Source of the DNA: Gammaproteobacteria bacterium
GTDB taxonomy: Bacteria; Pseudomonadota; Gammaproteobacteria; Pseudomonadales; UBA7434
Direction of reading: 5' to 3'
DNA: 6,466 nucleotides
Assembly: GCA_024280785.1 (NCBI GenBank)
Contig: JAJRPK010000394.1
Location: 1-6,466 of the forward strand
Part shown: one piece after another, positions 1 to 5,665 of the stretch
Position numbering within the stretch: position 1 is the first letter of the stretch
How the letters are laid out: each line of letters begins with the position of its first letter
The notes under the pieces: generated by a model
Seen by the model: only the letters and a program-made list of their open reading frames with translations
Told to the model about the DNA's origin: nothing
Databases searched by the model: none
Made by a program: the position numbers and the translations under genes

Positions 1-78
1 AATTTTTTTACCTTTTTTATTAGCTTGTAAGACCTTCGTTTCTAATGTGTCTTTATTATCCTGAGTCAATTTATCCAT
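1..78 (-). CDS. Partial gene of unknown function, N-terminal 26 codons only
   Basis: An ATG at 76-78 opens a reading frame that stays open to the left edge. Only 26 residues are visible, beginning MDKLTQDNKD and ending in a lysine-rich stretch. They are hydrophilic, with no signal peptide, membrane segment or recognisable domain start. The ATG lies two bases after the TAA stop of the STAS gene, so the two genes are almost certainly co-transcribed and probably translationally coupled; there is no strong Shine-Dalgarno of its own. Its position suggests another part of the same signalling pathway, such as a kinase, anti-sigma factor or diguanylate cyclase, but the residues seen do not favour any of these. 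Confidence 0.6.
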   Translation of the reverse strand, partial: MDKLTQDNKDTLETKVLQANKKGKKI

Positions 79-80
79 TC

Positions 81-587
81 TTATTTAATTTTGACTTCGG
101 CTTTATTTTTTTCTAATGTCTCAACCAAATCAACAAAGATAGTGCGGTTTTTTTCATTCATATCCATCAACGAACGGTGCGCATCAATAACCGAGTCTTG
201 CGCGCTCAATTCAGTGTGATCGATAATAGGCAGTGCTTCCAAAACAATATCTTCCACTAGAGATCCCCTTTGAATATCGAACACCTGAGCAAAACCCATG
301 CTTAAAATTAGACGTTGTATGTCATCGTCATCGCACAATAGTGTAGCTTTTTTATTGCAGTGTTTTTGAGTGAGAATAGCTACTTTGGCCAATACGCCTA
401 GAGTTGTACTGTCCAAATTATCCGCGCCGGTTAAATCAACACAGACTTCAGTTACTTTGGGCTGCTGAATAAGCGTTTCACAATAGCTTTCTAAACTAAT
501 GCACCAAGGTACTCTAATGTCCCCTTCAAGCCGCAAACAAAACTGCTCATCATTATGCAACCCTACCAGCACTTCGCTATTTTCCAT
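81..587 (-). CDS. STAS-domain anti-sigma factor antagonist (HsbA/RsbV-like)
   Basis: This 168-residue cytoplasmic protein has a STAS fold over about residues 5-105. The diagnostic segment is VDLTGADNLDSTTLG, in which Ser60 within D59-S60-T61-T62 is the expected phosphorylated residue of the anti-sigma antagonist family. In such proteins the unphosphorylated form binds and sequesters an anti-sigma partner, and a PP2C phosphatase restores that form. The C-terminal 60 residues form a charged helical extension beyond the minimal RsbV length of about 110, which resembles the longer Pseudomonas HsbA. The ATG at 585-587 is preceded by AAGG at 597-600 with nine bases of spacing. The gene lies downstream of a receiver-PP2C gene, its probable phosphatase, and overlaps the end of a 35-codon ORF. 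The domain call is firm; HsbA orthology is inferred from context and length. Confidence 0.88.
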   Translation of the reverse strand: MENSEVLVGLHNDEQFCLRLEGDIRVPWCISLESYCETLIQQPKVTEVCVDLTGADNLDSTTLGVLAKVAILTQKHCNKKATLLCDDDDIQRLILSMGFAQVFDIQRGSLVEDIVLEALPIIDHTELSAQDSVIDAHRSLMDMNEKNRTIFVDLVETLEKNKAEVKIK

Positions 588-684
588 CGAAGTTAACCTT
601 GATATCCACTTTGAAATCCTTATTGTTATTATCGGAATCCCAATTTACCTTTAAACTTTGCATTGGGTTTAATATCTCGCTCAT
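577..684 (-). CDS. Small 35-residue ORF coupled to both neighbours
   Basis: The gap between the receiver-phosphatase and STAS genes is filled by an ATG-to-TAG frame of 35 codons. Its ATG (682-684) overlaps the TGA of the upstream gene as ATGA, and its TAG (577-579) lies 11 bases inside the STAS gene in another frame. The peptide begins MSEILNPMQS, has one Trp, an Asp/Asn-rich middle, and ends in alternating hydrophobic and charged residues (FKVDIKVNF) that suggest a beta strand. No signal peptide or known family is apparent. The overlaps at both ends are typical of real genes in a tight operon, where the ORF would carry ribosomes from one gene to the next. It could instead be a non-functional coupling ORF. 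I do not recognise it. Confidence 0.45.
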   Translation of the reverse strand: MSEILNPMQSLKVNWDSDNNNKDFKVDIKVNFDGK

Positions 685-1871
685 ATTTTGTCGACAATTA
701 ATAATGCTATATCGTCAGGATACTTTTGATTCGAATCTACATTGAGAGCTTCGAACACCGACTCGATATCTGCAGTAAATTTAGGTGCCTCCGCTAGTAA
801 AAATGCTTCCTTTTTTGTTAGCGTCTCTTGCTCCAACACTTCAAGGATTCCATCTGAAAATAACAGAATGCGGAATTGATCAGGCAACTCTACTTTGATT
901 TCTTCATAGTTTGTTTCTTCAAACAATCCCACCGGGGTTCCCTGCCCCTCCAGGTAACGTGAGCCTTCATCGGTAACTAATATTGGAACGGGTAATTGTC
1001 CTGCAACGGAATAAGTTAAGCTATTATTCTGAGTATCTAATACCGCAAAAAATAATGTCGCATGCTTGCCGATTGCCGTTCCCAACAGCTCCGCATTAGC
1101 TTGGGCTAAAAACTCCGCAGGATGTAAGATTCCATCTCGACCTAATCGATTATAATCGCTGCGCATTCTAGCCGTTAGATTTTTCATTAAGACAGTTACA
1201 AATGCAGACGATGCTCCATGCCCGGAAACATCGGCCATAAAAAAAACCACGTGATCATTGCCAACCGTAACGTATTCTACAAAATCACCACTTAAGTAAA
1301 GTGATGGTACAATTTGATGATGAAATACATAAGAACTTTTTTGCATGGGGCTAGCGGGCAGCATTTTCATTTGCACTTGCAATCCCGCTTGCTGGTCTTG
1401 CTCGAGCACGGCAAGACTTGTTTTTAATTCACTGTTAGCTTGTTCTAATTGCTTACGATATTTTAGATTTTCGCGCCGCAAACTATAGCGCTCTAAGCTG
1501 CGCTCGATAGAGTGTTCCAGGACTTCTAAATCTAAAATGGGCTTAATGAGGTAGTCGCTAGCTCCCAGCCGCAGCGCTTCTACCGCATCACTCATAACAC
1601 CTGCACCCGAAATAACAATAATAGGCACATCGGCATAGGAGTCGGCAATCACTTTTAGAACATTGATACCATCGATCTTTGGCATACGCAGGTCACATAA
1701 AACCAACTCGGGCTTCTCGCTCGCCATTTTAGCAAGACCTTCTTCACCGTCAGCGGCTTCAATAGTCAGATAGCCACTGTCGGTTAAGTACGACGCAATA
1801 GAATGCCGTACATTCGCATCGTCATCGATGATGAGTACTTTAACTAATTCAGTGCTACTAGGGATTTCCAC
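681..1871 (-). CDS. Response regulator with PP2C/SpoIIE-type serine phosphatase domain
   Basis: This is a 396-residue soluble two-domain protein. Residues 10-125 are a receiver domain: the acidic pocket is D16-D18, the phospho-acceptor is D60 in LCDLRMPKIDG, and the switch residues are S88 and K110 (K-P). Residues about 115-170 are a charged helical linker, probably coiled coil. Residues about 180-396 are a PP2C/SpoIIE phosphatase with metal-binding acidic residues at D196 (SGDF), D214 (ADVSGHG), D340 (FSDG) and D386/D387 (PDD). The expected role is to dephosphorylate the STAS protein encoded just downstream when the receiver is phosphorylated, as in HsbR/HsbA and RsbU/RsbV switches. Unlike Pseudomonas HsbR, it ends after the phosphatase and has no C-terminal HATPase kinase domain. 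The start is GTG at 1869-1871: there is no in-frame ATG between it and an upstream TAG, and no clear Shine-Dalgarno. Confidence 0.9.
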   Translation of the reverse strand: MEIPSSTELVKVLIIDDDANVRHSIASYLTDSGYLTIEAADGEEGLAKMASEKPELVLCDLRMPKIDGINVLKVIADSYADVPIIVISGAGVMSDAVEALRLGASDYLIKPILDLEVLEHSIERSLERYSLRRENLKYRKQLEQANSELKTSLAVLEQDQQAGLQVQMKMLPASPMQKSSYVFHHQIVPSLYLSGDFVEYVTVGNDHVVFFMADVSGHGASSAFVTVLMKNLTARMRSDYNRLGRDGILHPAEFLAQANAELLGTAIGKHATLFFAVLDTQNNSLTYSVAGQLPVPILVTDEGSRYLEGQGTPVGLFEETNYEEIKVELPDQFRILLFSDGILEVLEQETLTKKEAFLLAEAPKFTADIESVFEALNVDSNQKYPDDIALLIVDKI

Positions 1872-1950
1872 TTTAGTCTGTCTAATGTTGTTAAGTGCTT
1901 TTATGTATAAGAACTGTTGGTTCAGCTAATACGATATTTTGCAAAAAAAG

Positions 1951-1979
1951 ATTTTATATCAAACATTGAGCTAAGCCAA
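1951..1979 (-). promoter_or_regulatory. Candidate sigma-70-type promoter of the receiver-phosphatase/STAS operon
   Basis: On the minus strand TTGGCT (1974-1979) is separated by exactly 17 bases from TAAAAT (1951-1956, five of six matches to the -10 consensus). This would give a leader of about 70 bases before the GTG start at 1871. It is the best promoter match in the 294-base gap 1872-2165, which otherwise shows no RNA gene, no convincing terminator and no strongly supported ORF. A second reading of the -10, TATAAA, would have a 15-base spacer. Confidence 0.45.
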
Positions 1980-2165
1980 CGCGGTCACAACAGTAATCTC
2001 AATTATCCTTGTAATGGATACGCTAGCGCCATTGAACCTAGCATTCTTTGACTGTCGAGTGGCTGTGCGTGCTGTCAGCATTTAACCACTATTCTGCCTA
2101 CTAATGGAAGGTTCACGGCCCTACAAGGAGCCTAAAGAGTTTGGTAATAGTATTCACTAAAGCCA

Positions 2166-2984
2166 TCAAAAATCATCGTCAAAGTCTTCTTCTTGATGAC
2201 CATTTGTAATATTCGCTGCTCGTGTCTGCAGATAAACATCTCGTAAAAAGACATACTTATCGCCAAAAATCAGAGCTTCAATATTGATCAAATCAGCCCT
2301 TTTGTCGATTTGAAAAAGAGAGTAGCTGCTATTTTTAATGGCAACGTCATCGAGATAAGTAGTAGGAGAGGAGTAATAGTCGGGAATCATTCCAAAGGTA
2401 TCACGCAAAGTCCTACCCCCCCAAAACGGTAGTACAATGTACGGACTGTCTTTGAAACCCCAGACCGCAAGTGTCTGGCCAAAGTCCTCATTGCGGTGCT
2501 CGAAGCCATAGCCTGCGGCGGGATCAAATATACCCACCAAACCTACGGTAGAATTGATGATAAAGCGTGTAGTCGCCGTACCGGTTTGTTTCAGGTCTCC
2601 CTGCAAAGCGCCATTGAGTAGATTTCTTATTTCAGCCAAATTTTGAAAAATATTGGTAATAGCAATATCGACAAAATCAGGGGTAATCCAACGATAACCT
2701 CTCGCCACAGGCGACAAAAACCATTTATCGCCAAACTCATTAAAGGCAAAAATTTTTCGATTGACACTTTCGTAAGGATCGCTGATTTCTTCGGCCGACA
2801 GTGGAGCCGAGACAACCCAGCTCACGCACATAACGACTAGCAAGGCTTCCTGTAGTCGACGCAATAGATAACGCCGACTGCCTTTGTCTTTAGGGGACTT
2901 TGCGCTCATCACCATAGCAGCAGGACGGAGCAATAGGCCAAACCAAACGCCTATCTGCTTCGAAATAAATTCAGTTTGAATCAT
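2166..2984 (-). CDS. mlaA: MlaA/VacJ family outer-membrane phospholipid transport protein
   Basis: MlaA sits in the outer membrane with porins and removes mislocalised phospholipid from the outer leaflet, handing it to periplasmic MlaC. The family signature is clear: DPYESVNRKIFAFNE near residue 69, then LLNGALQGD, the TRFIINSTVGLVGIFDPA block around 140-156, NEDFGQTLAVWG, and PYIVLPFWGGRTLRD. The call starts at ATG 2982-2984, with GAGAG nine bases upstream; an in-frame TTG at 2990 has poor spacing. The N terminus is unusual: about 40 residues, partly hydrophobic, precede the hydrophobic segment LLVVMCVSWVVSAPLSA (48-64). Starts at Met24 or Met26 (codons ending at 2915 and 2909) would give an ordinary signal peptide. 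The only nearby Cys (53) lacks a lipobox, so a signal peptidase I protein is more likely than a lipoprotein. The tail is acidic. About 120 bases separate it from hvfC. Confidence 0.92.
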   Translation of the reverse strand: MIQTEFISKQIGVWFGLLLRPAAMVMSAKSPKDKGSRRYLLRRLQEALLVVMCVSWVVSAPLSAEEISDPYESVNRKIFAFNEFGDKWFLSPVARGYRWITPDFVDIAITNIFQNLAEIRNLLNGALQGDLKQTGTATTRFIINSTVGLVGIFDPAAGYGFEHRNEDFGQTLAVWGFKDSPYIVLPFWGGRTLRDTFGMIPDYYSSPTTYLDDVAIKNSSYSLFQIDKRADLINIEALIFGDKYVFLRDVYLQTRAANITNGHQEEDFDDDF

Positions 2985-3088
2985 TGCCAATAGCTCTCAC
3001 GCTCTAAATTGATCGTTGCGAACAATTATTCAAGCAATTCCAAAAGGATAGAGGCCGAAGAATAATCGATGGCCACGTTTGGAATTAA

Positions 3089-3109
3089 GAGCTTAGGTTT
3101 TTAAAGCTC
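3089..3109 (-). terminator. Weak stem-loop just after the hvfC-like gene
   Basis: A perfect 6-bp stem, GAGCTT/AAGCTC with a 9-base loop, lies five bases after the hvfC stop. It is followed only by TTAATTCC, not a T tract, so as an intrinsic terminator it is weak. It could equally be an mRNA-stabilising 3' hairpin that allows partial readthrough into mlaA. Confidence 0.25.
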
Positions 3110-3114
3110 GGAGG

Positions 3115-3891
3115 TTAATCGCCGCTCATTCCGACAATTATATTCAAGTGATGTAGCTGCGCCAAGGTCTCGCCTCCACCATTAATTACAATCGATGGAT
3201 CGGGATGTTTCATTTCCGCAGCAATTTGCTCAAGCAGCGCCACTCCCTTCCTTTGGCTATTTCCATCACAAAGTTCAATTAATCTGGCTGTCACCATATT
3301 GGCTTCCAAAAAGCCCACTTGATCTTGCCTATCGCGATAAACGACTAGACAAATGGGCTGATTTTCTGGCTCAGAAGGGGTATAGCTTGGGCCAATTTTA
3401 TGGACTGGATAGGAAAAGATAAACGACCATGCCAGTGGCGATAGCATAGGAACATGGTCGAGAAGGCTCGCATTAGCCGGCAAATTGTCTTTAGGAATCA
3501 CCTCTTCCGCAACGTACAATGCTAACTCAGCCCACTCGTAACGCGCTAATTCGAGCAAAAAAGGCGGGTCGATATCCAACCTCTCTCGCTCATCATCCAA
3601 GTAAGCTAAAAACTCTTCGCTTATTTCTAAAAAATAAGGAGTGTGCGACTGATGACGGTGAAAAAAATCGCGAACCATCTGATGCCAGTCTTTGTCGGTG
3701 TAAAGTTTTCGAACTATGGGAAAACTATTACTAATAAACCCCTCAATGTTATTATAAAAAAGCTCTCTATATATTTGCATCCGACGGTCTTCGATACCCG
3801 TCGGCCTTGGGTGGAGATCGGGCTCACGAATATGTGCCGCAAACGCTCTTTGGATATCAGTAAAATGTTGGCTCTCTGTCTGGTTTGTCAT
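3115..3891 (-). CDS. hvfC: HvfC-like RiPP maturation partner (DUF2063 domain)
   Basis: The 258-residue protein has the DUF2063 N-terminal domain over about residues 8-100, with the hallmarks RRMQIYRELFYNN, GFISNSFPIVRKLY, W69, VRDFFHRH and P85. The connecting helix ELARYEWAEL (114-123) is highly characteristic. The C-terminal part (about 145-255) is a mixed alpha/beta region where family members have a precursor-binding, RRE-like fold; that role comes from the family, not from a motif visible here. The protein is expected to form a complex with the MNIO enzyme and present the precursor to it in the cytoplasm. Its ATG overlaps the TGA of the MNIO gene as ATGA (3888-3891), and no separate ribosome binding site is seen, so translational coupling and a fixed enzyme-partner ratio are likely. 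There is no signal peptide or membrane segment. Confidence 0.9.
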   Translation of the reverse strand: MTNQTESQHFTDIQRAFAAHIREPDLHPRPTGIEDRRMQIYRELFYNNIEGFISNSFPIVRKLYTDKDWHQMVRDFFHRHQSHTPYFLEISEEFLAYLDDERERLDIDPPFLLELARYEWAELALYVAEEVIPKDNLPANASLLDHVPMLSPLAWSFIFSYPVHKIGPSYTPSEPENQPICLVVYRDRQDQVGFLEANMVTARLIELCDGNSQRKGVALLEQIAAEMKHPDPSIVINGGGETLAQLHHLNIIVGMSGD

Positions 3892-4742
3892 AAGCCAGCG
3901 ACCGATAAATCATGCCTCGCACAAATCGCTTGAATCTCTTTGATATGATTCACTTCATCCAATAGTTCAACTAATGGAGGATAATTAAAATCCCGCTCTA
4001 ACAAGGTTGGCTTTACACCAAAAGTTTCATAAGCGATACGCAACAAGTCCCACACCGGGTCAATGACGGCCGACCCATGAGTGTCAACACACAAATCTTC
4101 GGCCTCTTTTCTGTGCCCTGCCACATGCATATATCGCGCACGATGCCCAGGCAAAGCTTTTAAAAACTCCACGGCATCGTAACGATGATTAACGCTATTG
4201 ACATAAATATTATTAACATCTAACAATAAATCACAGTCGGACAGCTCTAACACTTCGCTAATAAACTCTAGCTCGGACATATCTTGTGCTGTAGGGGCAT
4301 AGTACGAAACATTTTCAAGTGAGATTTTTTGCCCTAAAATATCCTGTACCTGTAACACTCTATCGGCCACGTATCGCGCAGCCTCTATGGTAAAAGGAAT
4401 CGGCATTAGATCGTACAGATGTCCAGAATCACCACAGTAACTCAGATGCTCCGAGTACAATGGACATTGGTGCTCACGGATAAACTGTTTGATCTTTTTT
4501 ACTAACTCAATATCAATGGGCTCAGGGCCGCCGATATTTAGCGACAAACCGTGCAACGTAATGGGGAAACGTTCGCTAAAACTCCTCAGTTGACGGGCAA
4601 ACTTACCGCCGACTCCAATCCAATTTTCTGGCGCGACTTCCATAAAATCAACATCACCATCCTTTAGATCAGCCAATGAATCCAGCATTCCCCGGCGTAA
4701 ACCTAGTCCCGTTTGAGCTGTTTTTAAATGCCAATTATTCAT
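3888..4742 (-). CDS. hvfB: MNIO (DUF692) multinuclear iron oxidative enzyme, HvfB-like RiPP maturase
   Basis: This 284-residue TIM-barrel enzyme of the DUF692/MNIO family is full length. Conserved metal-site motifs appear in order: MEVAPENW (E39-N40), LHGLSLN (H64), YSEHLSY (E98, H99), SLENVSYY (E143, N144), LLLDVNNIYVNSVNH (D175, N177, N178, H186), MHVAGH (H206, H210), VDTHG (D220, H222) and LLERDFN (E249, R250, D251). Family members bind two or three irons and use O2 to rearrange precursor cysteines; HvfB-type enzymes act on EGKCG motifs to make oxazolone/thioamide pairs. The precursor with ten such motifs is the next gene upstream, which fixes the likely substrate. ATG is at 4740-4742 with only a weak purine stretch before it. 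It probably has its own promoter, because a terminator separates it from the precursor gene. Confidence 0.93.
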   Translation of the reverse strand: MNNWHLKTAQTGLGLRRGMLDSLADLKDGDVDFMEVAPENWIGVGGKFARQLRSFSERFPITLHGLSLNIGGPEPIDIELVKKIKQFIREHQCPLYSEHLSYCGDSGHLYDLMPIPFTIEAARYVADRVLQVQDILGQKISLENVSYYAPTAQDMSELEFISEVLELSDCDLLLDVNNIYVNSVNHRYDAVEFLKALPGHRARYMHVAGHRKEAEDLCVDTHGSAVIDPVWDLLRIAYETFGVKPTLLERDFNYPPLVELLDEVNHIKEIQAICARHDLSVAGL

Positions 4743-4793
4743 AGCTTAAATTTACCAATAAACTTATTCTATAAAACTACCTAGCAAGCGATT

Positions 4794-4822
4794 CTTATAA
4801 ACCCATGGCTCTTGTAAACCAA
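4794..4822 (-). promoter_or_regulatory. Candidate promoter for the hvfB-hvfC gene pair
   Basis: On the minus strand TTGGTT (4817-4822) lies 17 bases before TATAAG (4794-4799, five of six matches to the -10 consensus). The predicted leader is about 45 bases to the MNIO ATG at 4742. Its placement after the terminator of the precursor gene is what a separately transcribed maturation pair would need. The -35 match is only moderate. Confidence 0.4.
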
Positions 4823-4891
4823 TGGTTGCAAAGCAAATTTAGCCAAGTGCAACTAGAATAAGCTAATTCGACAACATCATTAACCGTTGAC

Positions 4892-4938
4892 AAAAAAAAT
4901 GGCAGTGACAGCAATTTTACATCGCTCACCACCGCCAT
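4892..4938 (-). terminator. Intrinsic terminator after the precursor gene
   Basis: Reading the minus strand, a GC-rich arm ATGGCGGTG (4930-4938) pairs with CACTGCCAT (4899-4907), nine pairs with one G-U. A further three-pair inner stem (4910-4912 with 4924-4926) shortens the loop. The stem runs directly into eight T residues (4892-4899). It sits about 110 bases past the precursor stop and 150 bases before the MNIO start. It should end or strongly attenuate precursor transcripts. Confidence 0.8.
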
Positions 4939-5050
4939 TCTAGCTCTTTATCTTCACGCCCATTAATGATTATTGAAAACGGTAAAAACTCATCAAAAAA
5001 AGATTCAATCAATACCAATCATGACTGGCGGTTAAAGACAGTAGCGCCGG

Positions 5051-5506
5051 TTAGCTACCACCGCATTTACCTTCGCCACACTTACCTTCTTTAGTCTTCT
5101 TGGCAGACGCTTTATCGCCGCCACATTTTCCTTCTTTAGCTTTATCACCGCCACATTTTCCTTCTTTAGCTTTATCACCGCCGCATTTTCCTTCTTTAGC
5201 TTTATCGCCGCCGCATTTTCCTTCTTTAGCTTTATCGCCGCCGCATTTACCTTCTTTAGCTTTCTTGCCGGATGCTTTATCGGCGCCGCATTTACCTTCG
5301 CCACACTTACCTTCTTTTGTTTTCTCAGCTGATCCCTTACCTTCACCGCACTTACCTTCTTTCCCTGCATTAACTATATCGTATCCCGTGCTCAGTGAAG
5401 TTGCAGAAAAAGGGTTAACATCCGCGCTAGCTGATTGTGCCATCGCCGCCGCTAAAAATGTTGCGCCCAGCGCTACGGCTAACGGTTTGGCTTTAAATTT
5501 AGACAT
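5051..5506 (-). CDS. hvfA: HvfA-like RiPP metallophore precursor with ten EGKCG motifs
   Basis: This 151-residue exported peptide has three parts. Residues 1-28 are a Sec-type signal peptide (basic start, hydrophobic LAVALGATFLAAAMA, cleavage after ASA, A26-A28). Residues 29-49 are a short conserved-looking leader, DVNPFSATSLSTGY, that matches what I know of HvfA-type peptides. Residues 50-149 are a Lys/Gly-rich array with ten EGKCG motifs, at 50, 65, 70, 85, 95, 105, 115, 125, 140 and 145. All ten cysteines of the protein fall in these motifs. A further copy at 55-58 has lost its Cys (EGKG). In the characterised family the motif cysteines become copper-binding oxazolone/thioamide groups made by the HvfB-HvfC pair, which is encoded next door. 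The ATG at 5506 is preceded by AGAGGA seven bases away. Copper buffering in the periplasm is the inferred role; the modified state cannot be seen in DNA. Confidence 0.92.
   Translation of the reverse strand: MSKFKAKPLAVALGATFLAAAMAQSASADVNPFSATSLSTGYDIVNAGKEGKCGEGKGSAEKTKEGKCGEGKCGADKASGKKAKEGKCGGDKAKEGKCGGDKAKEGKCGGDKAKEGKCGGDKAKEGKCGGDKASAKKTKEGKCGEGKCGGS
5111..5260 (-). repeat. Five tandem 30-bp repeats inside the hvfA-like gene
   Basis: Five head-to-tail units of 30 bp encode five identical decapeptides AKEGKCGGDK (residues 83-132). The units differ from one another at only three positions, all synonymous third-codon changes in Gly or Cys codons. Such near-identical in-frame units point to recent duplication by slippage or unequal exchange, and the copy number is likely to vary between strains in steps of one metal-binding motif. 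Confidence 0.95.
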
Positions 5507-5513
5507 AAAGATT

Positions 5514-5519
5514 TCCTCT
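5514..5519 (-). promoter_or_regulatory. Strong ribosome binding site of the precursor gene
   Basis: AGAGGA lies seven bases before the ATG at 5506. It is the best Shine-Dalgarno of the cassette; the two maturation genes have weak or no sites. It supports this start and high precursor translation. Confidence 0.75.
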
Positions 5520-5602
5520 ATAGAGACTAGTTGTTAAAATTGTCATACAAATACTTAATAAATTTGGAGCTCTATGCATAAGCATCCCGATTGGGGCAGG
5601 CC

Positions 5603-5614
5603 ATAGCTAGCTAT
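5603..5614. promoter_or_regulatory. Perfect 12-bp palindrome upstream of the precursor gene
   Basis: ATAGCTAGCTAT is a perfect palindrome about 97 bases before the precursor ATG. It lies downstream of the candidate ECF-type promoter, so it would fall in the transcribed leader if that promoter is real. It could be an operator, but no known regulator motif is recognised and a chance occurrence is possible. Confidence 0.25.
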
Positions 5615-5635
5615 TTACCGAATCCACCCTGCAAA

Positions 5636-5665
5636 TTATGACAGGCATAAGCCCAAAAAAGTTCA
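5636..5665 (-). promoter_or_regulatory. Candidate ECF-sigma-type promoter of the precursor gene
   Basis: On the minus strand TGAACTT (5659-5665) is followed, after 16 bases, by GTCATAA (5636-5642). This resembles the GAAC-containing -35 and short GTC-type -10 boxes of many ECF sigma factors, some of which control bufferin/HvfA-type operons. The predicted leader is long, about 125 bases, and would include the 12-bp palindrome. No ECF sigma gene is visible in the window. The rest of the 286-base gap 5507-5792 has no clear terminator for the upstream hydrolase gene and no supported ORF. Confidence 0.3.

Larger units (their letters stand above)
4743..5050 (-). other. 308-base gap between the precursor and MNIO genes
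   Basis: No supportable gene lies here; reading frames on the minus strand end within a few codons. It holds, in transcription order, an imperfect 14-bp palindrome at 5015-5028 centred on TCATGA, an isolated T7 tract, a strong intrinsic terminator (4892-4938) and a candidate promoter (4794-4822). Confidence 0.6.

Noticed and set aside
1971..2081. 36-codon minus-strand ORF in the gap between mlaA and the receiver-phosphatase gene
   Set aside because: It has a weak ribosome binding site, no recognisable features, and an end that overlaps the candidate promoter; open frames of this length are expected by chance.
2627..2840. Short ORFs on both strands inside mlaA
   Set aside because: They lie within conserved MlaA coding sequence in other frames and have no independent support.
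3195..3933. Plus-strand ORFs opposite the hvfC-like gene
   Set aside because: They are shadows of a well-supported DUF2063 gene, with no domain content.
5015..5028. Imperfect 14-bp palindrome centred on TCATGA, followed by a T7 tract
   Set aside because: It has no loop and does not abut the T tract, so it is not a terminator; as an operator it matches nothing I recognise.
5111..5260. Regular 30-bp repeats considered as a CRISPR array
   Set aside because: The units are contiguous with no unique spacers, and they encode in-frame identical decapeptides.
5032..5370. Minus-strand ORF in a second frame over the repeat array, rich in KLKKEN repeats
   Set aside because: It is a frame shadow of the 30-bp repeats, which are open in several frames. 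The other frame has a signal peptide, a good ribosome binding site and the family motif.
5100..5537. Plus-strand ORF of 145 codons with Pro/Ser/Leu repeats opposite the precursor gene
   Set aside because: It is the antisense image of the same tandem repeats, with no supporting start signal or family resemblance.
5499..5585. 28-codon upstream ORF that overlaps the precursor start
   Set aside because: It has no convincing ribosome binding site and unremarkable composition, and it overlaps the precursor's own strong Shine-Dalgarno. It could be a regulatory leader ORF, but nothing supports that.
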